A stretch of 64,000 nt of DNA from Trichoplax sp. H2 (taxonomy: Eukaryota; Placozoa; Uniplacotomia; Trichoplacea), in the NCBI GenBank assembly GCA_003344405.1, contig NOWV01000101.1, positions 1-64,000 of the forward strand, read 5' to 3'. The notes under the pieces are model-generated. The model worked only from the letters and a program-made list of their open reading frames with translations, was not told the origin of the DNA and did no database searches. Both the position numbers and the translations under genes were made by a program. Shown here piece after piece: positions 38,901 through 50,589 of the stretch (its first letter is position 1; every line of letters begins with the position of its first letter).

Positions 38901-40419
38901 AAAACGATAGTAGGGATACGTTCAGTGGTATCAAGTTAATTCTATCCATGGATCACTTATACATTTTATTCCTATGTCTTGAAATAGTTGAACCATTTGA
39001 GCACAGCAATGTTGAAGATATTTCATCACATAACAATCATGCAATCGTATAACTTACGCCATCGACTGGCTTTATAATTATGATTTTCCACATTCTTGGT
39101 CTGTCCAATTCGACTATTCTCTTGACCCATGGCGCCTTTCTTAACTTTTCCTTCAGCGATATCGAATTAATCACTCTCCATTATCCTATCCTGGCACATA
39201 CTGCATTTCTAATAGTTATTTCGATTTTCTTCCATCATGACGGCTACAATCATTATGGAATATAAACTAAAGTGCTCCTCCAATACTGTTTATAAAATAG
39301 GGACACTAAGAAGATGAAGGAGAAGATGGAGGTGAATGAGTTCGATGCTCGACCTACTTCTAGCAAGAAAATGGCCCGATTAACTGAGTAAAGTAAGAAT
39401 GACGATCGATAATCAATGACTTTAAACAGCTAAATACATCTAATAGAATGGATAAGCTCTACTCTACATTGAAGATTATCCACCAAATAGTGAAATCTAG
39501 GTATCTATGTAGTCTAAAAGCTAGAATAGGTATGCCGGTACCACACCTAAAGTAATTTTATTTATTATAACCATTGCAAGGAGAATTTTGTCATGATCGT
39601 TGTTAAGGGAGGGGTAGGGCTAATTTAGCTGTTACCATGAGAAGCAAGACAAACAGTTAATTATTGTTATTTCGACATGCATTATTCGCTTCATGAATAA
39701 TTTTCTTTCAATTAGAATTGTTTCTATAAGGATGGGTACTTTAATCAAGCAATCAGGTTATTCTCTCATCAAACACTCCTATAGAGGCGTTAATTAATTG
39801 CATTGAATACCTTTGAGCAGTATCCAGTAGGATAAATTAACTCTTGCATTGTTGCAGTATAAAGATTGCCGAAGCACAAGGCGAGAAATCTAGAAATGAG
39901 GAGGAATACCTGTAATATTAGGGGTTTCAATAACGGATTAATGGTGGAAGCAAAAAGTACACACAAACTACGTACGCTATTACTGAAAACACCTTCTATT
40001 CTGATTCATCAACACTACATCTAATCTGCTAGCTACAACAAGGCTAGGGATCTCCTCGACTTCGTACAGTTTACTTGATCATTATAGATCATTCAACAAA
40101 TTAGTATAATCCTTATAATCTACTTTAGGCAATTTTAATAACTACCAAATTAAGAAGAATTGTTATACTAGAATACGAATACTATAGTATAAAAATGAAA
40201 TATAGTATATCGGCAAAAGTACTTGAACACATTAGGTACATTATCATGATTAAAACTGTAGAGTATTATCTAGATTATGTACTAATAAATAATCCTCATA
40301 ATAAATATGATTACAATCGGACCAAATTAAAATTAAAAAAATTTCCGAAATAAATTAAACCAAATTTATCCATCATTACAATGATTTATCCTGAGAACAT
40401 TAATGTAAGAATAAAGATT
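38901..40419. other. No gene or clear repeat recognised
   Basis: AT-rich sequence. A 61-codon hydrophobic open frame at 39080-39265 has no motif that I can name, and I do not call it a gene. Confidence 0.4.
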
Positions 40420-40795
40420 GTACAATCTGTACTACTGTATGATTATGTTGCATTCGAAACCTTTGAATGATGTACAATAATTCTACTCTTGGTTTAACGT
40501 TGTTCCACTGTAAATATTAAATATTATCGATAAGCAAGATTGCATTATAAAGATGGAGCAATTTATATTATGATAATGTTGTATTAGAGATCTTTGAACG
40601 ATGCAGAATAATTCTAATTTGGCTGAAACATTATTCCACTTTAAATATTGCTTATAAACGAGGCTGAAATATAAAGACGCGCAGTCTGTATTATGAGCAT
40701 TTTACATTCCAAATCTTTCAACGATAAAAGATAATTCTACTCTTCGTTTCATGTTATTCTGCTGCAAATGATATCTACAAGCAAGGTTGAAATAT
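40420..40795. repeat. Three-copy tandem repeat, about 115-120 bp
   Basis: Units share GTTGCATTCGAAACCTTTGAA-like, AATAATTCTA, TTATTCCACT(T/G)TAAATATT and AAGC(A/G)A(G)GATTG(A/C)A(A/T)TATAAAGA segments, starting near 40440, 40575 and 40690. Confidence 0.75.
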
Positions 40796-40849
40796 AATTA
40801 ATTATTCATAAATTAGATTGAAGAATGCTTTCGAGAAAGGACTAATAAA

Positions 40850-42003
40850 AATTAGGATTTGGGAATAGATGTTAAAATTGGTCAATAATGAAAAATTCTA
40901 TACTGGTATCGAATAATTTGGTAAGATGGCTGCTGCCATCCACAGGTATTTCAAGTTAGAAACGCAACCCTATAGTAGATGACAAAGTTTTTAAATGGTA
41001 GAATATTGCAATCACATCTATCACATCTAGTAGAATAACATGGTGACCTATAGGACGTTAAAGCTAGAATAAGGGAAAGGATCAATGATTCAAATTAGAA
41101 TTAGGATTTGGAATAGATAGCAAAGTTTTCAAATGATGAAATATCCTATGCTGATATCAGATAATTTGATAAGATGGATGCTGGCATCGATCGGTATTTC
41201 AGGTTAGAAAAGCAATTTTTTATTACATGACAAAGTTTTCAATGGTAGAATATTGCGATCAAATCTAGTAGAGTAACATCGTGGGCTATAATTATAATTG
41301 GAGGACATTTTCAGCTTAATTATAGCTATTTTAATCTTATGGCTACGCGTTATATTCGCAAATTAACAGGCTAATGCAAGCATGATTGTCACGGTGTTAA
41401 TAAACAGTGTTAAGTATAAAGACGTGTCACAAAACAGCTTTGCAACAAGATAACGCAATATACGATCAATAAGTCAATTCCTTGAACCACGTATCAAGGA
41501 ACGATATCTGCACTATCACAAACACTTTTCCTCTACTAGCAGACTACACAAAGACTTAAACGCCTCGTATTTTACGTTAAACACTAAGTTGGACAATTCT
41601 TCTTTATTTCACGATATACTGCATTTATATACTGTTCCTCAATAGTGCATGAGTCATAGTTAATACAATTAACCTCGGAATCATTTACTGAATTAAATAT
41701 TAATTTTAGCTACTGCTCCCTTAATGCAGACAACAGTATTTACGAACATAGACATATAATGACTAATACAGAATAGTNNNNNNNNNNNNNNNNNNNNTTT
41801 ATTACATGACAAAGTTTTCAATGGTAGAATATTGCGATCAAATCTAGTAGAGTAACATCGTGGGCTATAATTATAATTGGAGGACATTTTCAGCCTAATT
41901 ATAGCTATTTTAATCTTATGGCTACGCGTTATATTCGCAAATTAACAGGCTAATGCAAGCATAATTGTCACGGTGTTAATAACCAGTGTTAAGTATAAAG
42001 ACG
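40850..42003. repeat. Repeat block with duplication across a gap
   Basis: A roughly 240-bp unit (AAATTAGGATTTGG(G)AATAGAT, AATTTGGTAAGATGG, TGACAAAGTTTT) occurs twice between 40850 and 41290. The segment 41219-41424 recurs at 41798-42003, right after the gap, with only about three substitutions over roughly 205 bp (offset 579). The copies diverge abruptly after AAGACGT. Confidence 0.85.
41778..41797. other. Assembly gap (20 N)
   Basis: Twenty undetermined bases; the right flank is a near-identical copy of sequence 579 bp upstream. Confidence 0.98.
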
Positions 42004-42047
42004 TTATATCGATCGTTATAAAGTTGTGAATTATAGTTGTGAATTAT

Positions 42048-42290
42048 AAGTGTGATAGAGTGGAATAGGCAACCATACCTTAATGCTTGCTTCTGGATAG
42101 CTATAGATAGTATTGTAAATAGATATGTATTTAATGGCTCATGTAATAAAATAAAGAATCTGATTCTAATGTAAGTGTGATAAAGTAGAATAGACAACTA
42201 CACTTTATTGGTTGCCTCTGGATAGCAATACATTATAAGTAGATACGTATTTAATGATTTCTAAGAAAAAATAAAGAAATTTGATTCTAT
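42048..42290. repeat. Two-copy tandem repeat, about 124 bp
   Basis: AAGTGTGATA(G/A)AGT(G/A)GAATAG(G/A)CAAC starts near 42048 and 42172. Both copies continue through TTGC(T/C)TCTGGATAGC, GTAGATA(C)GTATTTAATG and AATAAAGAA, ending in GATTCTA. Confidence 0.8.
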
Positions 42291-45200
42291 TCTTTCCGGC
42301 ATAGTACTCAGATTCTTATTTTATAATCCTAGGATAAAATGCATTCACGAAATTGATTACTTGCTTTATCCCTAACCCAGTGCCCATAGGTAGAGTTATA
42401 TTGAAAAGTAAACGAATTATTCTTATTTAGTAGCCCAAATTACTGAAGCTAATAAAAGACTCCGGCCACAGAAACGGATCCTATATCGTTCATATCTATA
42501 AGATAGTGTCATTGTTTCAGTAAATTTTTACATTTTGCTGTTATATTTCTTTAAGAGCGTTACTTACTTTCGGTCAGTCTTATTATTCAAATGTTGTATT
42601 AATCCAATTCTAGCAAGTTTAAATGTTGTTCTTCCTACTTCAATTATAATTTCTCTTTCAATTTTAAGTATTTTTAGACAATTATTAAAATGACCATTTT
42701 ACGCTTTTATTTTTGCTTCAAACAAATCACGATGACGGTAGGTAAATATTTTACTTTTAAATCTAGCTTAGGTCTTTTCAGTTGCATCATAGTAATGATA
42801 TGGATCCAATTTTGTTACATGTAAAAGCAATTTTGCTTTCTATAACCTCAATTTATTGCTCACTTTTAAACATTTTGAGCATGCAAGTATACAGTATACT
42901 ATCGTAAAGAATAGCATTATCTATGTAATTATAGGATACTATATATAACTATTTTAAGCGATATTTACCACAAGCAATACTTAAATTAACACTTTACTTA
43001 TTCGTATAGTCTAACAGCTCGTACATGTTCCTGGTAACATTTTTATAACAATAATCGTTCAGTTTTGTCTTAATACTTATGCATACGATTTAATTTAGTA
43101 GGTGACATCTCTTTCAATCCGTTAGCCTCATATTCTCTTCGTAATATCCTTATCATGGTAGCAATTTAACATAATCAAAAGTAAGAAAGTATATTTCCTT
43201 TCTATAACCTTAAATTACCTTTTGATTTTAAGTGTTTAAGTTTATATTCTGTTGATATACAATACATAATCTACGTAAGCATAAATCAGATATTTTAATC
43301 TTGCATAGTCTATACTTTATCAGTAGATCGACAGATATTTAATAGTCAATGCTGATATTTTCGCTTAAGTAAAATAAATTAGTTAGAATAAATGATACCC
43401 ACGCTTCATGCATTTACAGTTTAGAAATAAAGAGATGATAAATCGTATCTAAACCTATCAATATACCTAAAATTCCTAAAATAAATAAGTAGCATACTTG
43501 TATAGGTACCATGCAAGTACTTATTTCTTTTTTTCAGGACTAGAATCAGACAAGAACAAATACCCTTCCAAATTAGCTATTTTACGATAATGATCATTAC
43601 TTTCGTCATTTTAAAAGAAAATTGGAATAAATAGATGGCAGCCTCAGGCTATGGATTATCACTAGTTGCAACTAAATCTATACAATACCCGTATATTGAA
43701 ATTGTATTAATTTTAATAGTTACATTTCGCATCAAAAAAGCTATCTACAACCTAAAATTATTATTAATATTTCTTTATAGAAATGTATTTGCTTCTGTTA
43801 AAGGCGAAATCATCACTGATTAGTTCAGTAATTTACGTTGCAGAAAAGATTTTTTCTGAGCATTTTTTAGTCACCCTAGAAAGTTTGAAAATAAAAAATC
43901 GATAGTTTAGGAGTATACTTTAACAATATACCATGTTATTTTCGTTGTTCTCTTCCTCGTTCACTAACAAGGTTACAAAATAATTGTTTCGAAAAATCGA
44001 TGGATTATAGGTAGAAAGATCTACGTATCTCCCATTTCAATCAATATCAATAATTTTGAAAGCCATTTTAAATTTGAGTAGATTTATTATGAGGAGAATA
44101 AATACTATACAACAGATCTTGCTAGTGCATTTACGAGGGCATAATAAGCGTACGACTTAATTCTCAAAGTAAACTTTTAAAGTATGCTAAGGTAGAGAAT
44201 TTATTAACTTGATTAGTGAAATCTATTCTATGTAATTCTTTTGCCTTTCCTCGCAGAATCTATTTACCAAAAGTTCGTTGAATACCAGTGTTAGGTGAAT
44301 CATGAAATAACTTTACATCGACTTGAATGTCACGAATGTAATGGAATTGGTGTACATAATCCAATAGAAATATTCAATAAAGAAGAGGTCATCTGATAGA
44401 GTAAATTATCAGATTAGTTTTTCCACAAATAATAAAATATAAGTAGTTAAATGGAGTAAAGAGGTAGTAATTGTAATTATTCAGAAGAATAGAGTCACAT
44501 TATGAGACTTTTTTTATCATCGGATATTCATTACAACATTTGCCTAAGATAATGATGATTGATAGGTTTAGTTTAATATGAATAGTAGAAGGTAAATAAA
44601 AATCATAAAAAGTACATAGGCAATAATTCAGATGATGAAACAATCTCGCCGTAATGGCTAGTATAAACTATCGATTATTACTATTTCATAACGAAAATAG
44701 TAGCATCCCAAGTAGAGAATCGAGGAAAGGGTAGTAGATCTAAAATCTTTAGTTAAAAGCAATAAGAAGCTGCAATTTTATAGTCATTGCCTAAACAATT
44801 TTTCGATAAACAGTTTTCCAGTTTTTTAATGAATAAAGTAAAAGGTGATAGAAAAACTTTTATTACATTGCAATAACTGTTATAATTATTGGTAAACTTA
44901 CATTTCCATTCCTTAGAAAGTAATAGAAAGCAAGTCCAGAATTAAAGAAAAGAGCAGTTTTGAAATTTTTACTACAGTAGAAGGTGATGAGAAATCACAT
45001 CACGATAACTAGAATAATTCACCGATAATTAACATTTTTATCCTCGGCCAAGGTAGTAGAAAGCGGCAGTAAACGAGGAATGAAGCAATATTGCAACGCC
45101 AAATGTACTTTATCCTTCAATAAACATTGTCATTTTTAATGAAAGTGGCAGAATGCCGTGAAAAATCGAGAAACGGATGTTAGATGTGCAACTTTGAAGA

Positions 45201-46939
45201 AGTACAACAGAAAACGGCAGGCAATTTTCATCTTAAGGCCATGATAAACTGATCAATTTACCAGGTTAAAATATTACGAATACTTAGTGAAAGTGATAAA
45301 AAGGAAAGTAAATAATCAATGCAGGTAGTTACTGTAAATTCGCGATTAAAATAAGATATTACAAGACAATTTCAATTACTTTTATTAACATCAAATTATG
45401 CGATTCTATCCTCCTCATTCTTTAATATCCAAGAAATCAAAATTATTGTGGTGGTATTTTCTCCAGAGATGAAAATTTTTAAATTTATCGACTAGTTCCG
45501 TCAACGTTTATTTATAGAGATATACTCTTATACAGTACATTATATCATTATTGATGCCAATTAGTAATATCAGTACGGTTAATCCTATTGCTATTTTCCT
45601 GGCAGATTAAAAATTTTATAAATTCCTATACGTTAATATTAAGGTGTTTCGATATGGATTGATCCGTATTAGTAAGAGTAATATTCAGTTGTAAAATAAT
45701 TCCATTCAACGCGTATTCAAAACTGGTGTAATACTTATCATTCATAATATTTGCAACTGATGAGTAATAGTAAGACGGCACTGAGTCGATTTTGAGAGAG
45801 ATACTAATTACTCAACTTTATTGAGCATTTTATCACTTATTAAAAAATAGATCCAGTTCTAAATAACTATATTCAAGTTGCATTTAAAATTTAGAGAATG
45901 GTAACTATCCTTTATCGTTCTGCAATTAGCAAGCTAAACTAAAATGATACCTGTTAAAATTACCAAAATCTTCACAGAAAATACAGCATTGTTACAGGAA
46001 AGAGTAGAAAAGGTTATTCTATGAACCTGAAATACGGTGTATATTACTCTAATGGATATTCCTAGTTGCTAATTAATTCATTTATCTATACCTATATAGT
46101 ATTCGCAAATTAACGGTGCTTTGTAAATTTGTCGTAAAGTGTTCTACAAGTAACTTATGTACATATATCGTATATACGCATAGTTGTGTCAGAGCCATTA
46201 AAATAATTTTCAGCATCTCATTGATGCTACGATAAATCCTTGGATCAGTAATGCATTTAGTATCGGATTGGAAAGTCAATAGTTATAACTAATAGTAAAT
46301 CATTAAATGGACGATGAATTGCTATAGATAACTATCGTAGAAGTTTAATAATCAGAACGACGTTAGATTATTAAGAAAAATTTTCCTTGTTTTTGCTTCG
46401 CTAATATGAATCATTTTCGCTTAAGGTCTATACCACTATTAGGAAAGATGAATGAAATGTTCTAAGTCTACTAATCAAATTCTAACTGTAGTGTATTTAG
46501 AATATACTGTAACTTTATTCTACTCTTAAATATAGACATGTTGTATTGATCTAATATTTAGACATATCTACAGTCTGTTCGCTCTACACTCAAATATGGC
46601 TTACTACATTTAGTTATTACAGTCCTCGCTATTTTCTACAATCATCTGCTATTTTATAACCTGTCATGGTATATGTTGTATCTAATCCTACAATCATGTT
46701 CTCTGCATGTGTTCTAATACCTTAGCTATAAATACAGCCGTTTTCTACCTTAGATTTGTTATGTTGCATTATTAGTCACAGTTAATATTCACACTTTACT
46801 CACGGCAGCTACCACGCTGACCTACCGTAATTATCACACTGTACCTAACTACAATCTACAATAAAGTATCCTCTTTTCTTAAGCTCCTTGTGCAATTCTC
46901 TGCATGGCAACTAAAACCACATTATCTGACACTTCGAAC
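42291..46939. other. Gene-poor AT-rich tract
   Basis: No exon, RNA gene or sharp tandem repeat recognised. Vague repetition (CTTTCTATAACCT(T/C)AAATTA and ATTTTAAGT phrases near 42840 and 43200) suggests old decayed repeats. Open frames at 43635-43823 and 46082-46279 have no recognisable domain. Confidence 0.4.
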
Positions 46940-48960
46940 CCTCCATCACACTAACAATATCGGTAATGCCAAGACTCTAAGAAAATGCTGTAGATTTCCG
47001 TTATGGGAATAATTTTATTCATAATTAGCAGCGTTACTGTTGCCAGTAAGATTACAAATCAAGTTCTGACAACATCAGTAATGCCAAGATTCTGAGAAAA
47101 TGGCTTCAATTTCCGTAATGTAAATAACTTTATTCATAATTAGCAGTATTACTGTTGCCAGTAAGACTACAAATCAAGTTTTGACAACATCAGTAATACC
47201 AAGATTCTAATAGAATGATTTCGATTTCCGTTACGTCAATAACTTTATTCGTATAAGAGTTACTATTGCCATTAAATCAGTATCATCTAATAATAACAGT
47301 AAGGATGATGTCTAAAGTTTAAGAGAATTACTTTTCAGCTTCCATTTCATGAATAATTCCAGCCATGGTTAGTATTACTAAAGCTACGGAACATGGCAAC
47401 ATAATATTGGTCCGACAATAATTTGAAGAATGAAATATTAGAATTTAGAGAAAACTTATTGAAAATTTTAATTTCCGCTACATGAATAATTCTAATTAAA
47501 GCTTGGAAGTAAGAATTAAATGAATATTAAACTACTGTCCGAGCTATAATAGTTATGGTGATGTCGAAATTGTCGATAGATTATTGATACTTTAATTGAA
47601 AAAACAATTCTAGTCAGAGTGTGCAAGGAAGGATTGGATCTATATTTAAAATACTGCCTGACTAATAACCTTAATTGTATTGTAAAAATTTTAAGAAAGC
47701 TAATTTACAATTTCCACTAGATGAATTATTTTAGCCATTCTGAACATCGATATTGCCAAGAAAAGAATTATTTTGATCGAATAATAATAGCCAAGAGCAA
47801 TATTACAATTCGAAAAAGCAATATAAAAAATAGTTACAGTATACCATATATATAGTTTTGCTTAATGAAGTAATAGTAAATGGCTGGTATGATAAAATGG
47901 TCTACTCATATTTTGATAACTCTAGTTTTGAGTTAGTGAATTACGAACTTAACAGGGTTAAAAATTCATTCACTACAATACTAATTAACAAGAAAAGATT
48001 GAGTCAATATTAGTACATTGATCGAATAATAAGCGAAGAATAAATTCAAAATTTCGTGAAAACTACTATACTGATTCATTTCCACTTCCGCTGTGTGAAT
48101 AATTTTAGCCAGAATTTGTCAGCAGGGACTGAATCAGCATTAAAATGCTAACTGAATAAGACCATAGTTATTAGAGAAATAGAACTTTAAGAAATTGTCA
48201 TCAGTTTCCCTTACAGAAATGATTATAGTCACTTTTAACAGTACTACTGCTAAAGAAAGTAGCAGTATTGAAATACTGATCGAATGATGGCAGTAAGTAA
48301 CTTTAGAAGTTTGAGAAAACTACTGATTAATTTCTGTTACATAAATGATTTGACTGGATGGTTAATATTATTATTGTAAAGGGATGAATTACTCTAAAAT
48401 TTTGATCAAATTATACGAGTAATGTGGAGAATCATTTTTAATTTCCGATGCATGAATAATTATTCTGGATAGCTAGTATTTACAACTGCCGTAGAATAAA
48501 TTATGACTAAAGTTCTGATCAAGAGCAATAGAATTTTGAGAAATTGGCATCAATTTTCATATATAAACAATTTTAGCCACGTTTAGCATTACTACAACCA
48601 AAGCATAGGTATTAAAATGCTTATTAAATGATGGCAGTGAGTAGCTTTAGAAGTTTGAGAAGACTACTAATTAATTTCTATTGCATAAGTAATTTGACTA
48701 GATGATTAATCTTATTATTGTAAAGAGATAAATTGTTTTAAAGTTTTGATCAAGTTATAAGAGCAATGTGGAGAATTATTTTTAATTTCCATTGCATGAA
48801 TAATTTTACCGGATGGCTAATATTACAACTGCCGTGGAACGAGTTCATATTAAAATTCTGTTCAAGATTATAGAAGTACGAGTTATATCGGAATCATAGG
48901 AAATTGCTTTTCAATTTCCATCACCGAAGTGATATATTATCGGATAATTAATAGTGCTGC
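46940..48960. repeat. Long degenerate satellite, about 117-bp unit with higher-order period
   Basis: The first three units (about 46955, 47072, 47189) are clear: CAGTAATGCCAAGATTCT, AATTTCCGTTA, AATAACTTTATTCATAATTAGC and TGTTGCCAGTAAGA. Later units are diverged but keep the ATTTCC(G/A)(T/C)T(A/G)CATGAATAATTTTA core at about 115-120 bp spacing. Segments starting at 48286 and 48630 (GATGGCAGT(A/G)AGTA, TTTAGAAGTTTGAGAA) are much closer to each other than to their neighbours and lie 344 bp apart, that is three basic units, so a higher-order repeat is superimposed. Confidence 0.82.
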
Positions 48961-49271
48961 TGGGTACAAAATGGATAAACTCCAAATCCTGATGGCTAGG
49001 GACAAAAGCATCCCAACTTTAAAAAAATCTCTCAACTTCTGAAGTATTTATCATCGTTACTGCTATTGAATTGATCAGTATTAAATCCTAATCGAACCGG
49101 TACATAAACTCAAGAATGAGTAATATAATGGCCTTGAAATGAACTCCTCTCATTGCGTTATATTAGTATCAATCCTGTTTAATCAATAGCTAGTCACTAC
49201 CGAAGAATTAATGATAGAGTGGTGTAATGCTGGGATAATTTAAATTAAATGAGAGAAAAGCGTTAGCGACA

Positions 49272-49440
49272 TTTCTCTTTACGATCAATTATGCTCAAGA
49301 TAATAAAGAAGCTCATTTTATTCATCATTTTTTCCTTGACGGTAAATTATGCTCAAGACAGTAAGGAGTTCTTTTTATTCTTTACATTTCGCTGTACAGT
49401 AAATTATGCTCAAAACAGTCAGGAATTCTTTTATTCTTTA
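49272..49440. repeat. Three-copy minisatellite, about 56 bp
   Basis: TAAATTATGCTCAAGACAGT-like units begin near 49286, 49343 and 49399. A 64-codon open frame (49291-49485) is created by these units and looks repeat-derived. Confidence 0.85.
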
Positions 49441-49527
49441 AAAGAAAATGATCAATCTATCAATGACATAAGAGTCAACAGATAATCCTCTACAATAGTA
49501 ATCGAACGATCAATAAGTTGGTTCAGA

Positions 49528-50589
49528 TCATCTCTTTGCATTCGTATAAATCATTTTACCAACAGCTTGAAGAAATGAGGATTCATGCTGTGTATAAGTG
49601 TTACTTTTCCGACCTATTCGACGACAAAGTGCTATTATACGTGAAGTAACAAAAGCAGTCCGAATGTTATTGTTAAAGAAGCCGTAGAGAATTGGATTAA
49701 ATATAGGGTAAAAAAAGGCGAAATAACGAAAGACGGGAATAGTATTTTGGGATATGGCAGTTTTGTCACCTGCAACAGAGTAGACGAAAAAGGTAATCAC
49801 ATAAGGCAACCACATGACAGTAAAGACGGCAACAATAATAGATAGACGACGAGCAGCTTTAACATTTCTCACTTTAATCCGACAAGAATGGCTAATTTTA
49901 GCTTCCATATGTAACTTGTTTAATTGTTGATTAGCGATGTGGAAGACGTAGGTATAGCACAATAACATGCATGCTAAGGGAACGAAAAATAATAAACTAA
50001 ATACAGCGATTAGGTAATCGATTTCTGTCGTTGAATTACTCACTGATCTTTTACAATCAGGCGGTGATAATTGACGAAATGTTATAAAGGGTAAAACAGC
50101 GACGAAAGCAGGAATCAACCAAATTAAAATGATGCCTACCAATGATGCATTGATGGTTGCAAATTTGATATATTTGAATGGATACAAAATAGCAAAGAGT
50201 TTATCTAAGCTGATGAGAACAAGATGAAGATTGAGGATAGTGATAAAAAAGATACCAATCTGGGGCAAGATAGAGCAAAAGAGCCAATTTTGAGAGGTAT
50301 AATTAACAAACGCCCAACGTGGTAGAATGTACAATAATGACCAAAGGATTCCAGTTGCACACATACTTATCACGACAGTATTACTAAAGTTCCATAATTT
50401 TCGATTAAAACATATAATTCCTAACAGGATAGCGTTGACAATAATAGTTAACGTACCATTAAGTAACCAAATAATTTCATTAACAGTAAATGTGGAAGAG
50501 TTGGAATTCATGATATCAATGAGGATAAGGATGAGAAAATAATAGGATAGGGTACAGTCAGAGCGAAATTGAAACAAGCTGATCAACAA
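49528..50589 (-). CDS. Class A (rhodopsin-like) GPCR, DKL variant
   Basis: Intronless, up to 353 codons. Seven hydrophobic segments with TM1 about 38-62, Cys105 and Cys179 placed for the TM3-ECL2 disulfide, SLDKL at 127-131 in place of the DRY motif, MWLPY in TM6 (259-263) and NPILYG in TM7 (298-303). The third intracellular loop is short and basic (RIKVRNVKAARR). Start choice: the frame opens at 50589, but Met27 (ATG at 50511) begins MNSNSSTFTVNEI, a typical glycosylated N terminus. The 26 residues before it are hydrophobic and could be a cleaved signal peptide or 5' UTR. The ligand is unknown, and it is only distantly similar to the receptor at 19458, so not a recent tandem copy. Replacement of Arg by Lys in DRY may alter G-protein coupling (inference). 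Confidence 0.9.
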   Translation of the reverse strand: MLISLFQFRSDCTLSYYFLILILIDIMNSNSSTFTVNEIIWLLNGTLTIIVNAILLGIICFNRKLWNFSNTVVISMCATGILWSLLYILPRWAFVNYTSQNWLFCSILPQIGIFFITILNLHLVLISLDKLFAILYPFKYIKFATINASLVGIILIWLIPAFVAVLPFITFRQLSPPDCKRSVSNSTTEIDYLIAVFSLLFFVPLACMLLCYTYVFHIANQQLNKLHMEAKISHSCRIKVRNVKAARRLSIIVAVFTVMWLPYVITFFVYSVAGDKTAISQNTIPVFRYFAFFYPIFNPILYGFFNNNIRTAFVTSRIIALCRRIGRKSNTYTQHESSFLQAVGKMIYTNAKR

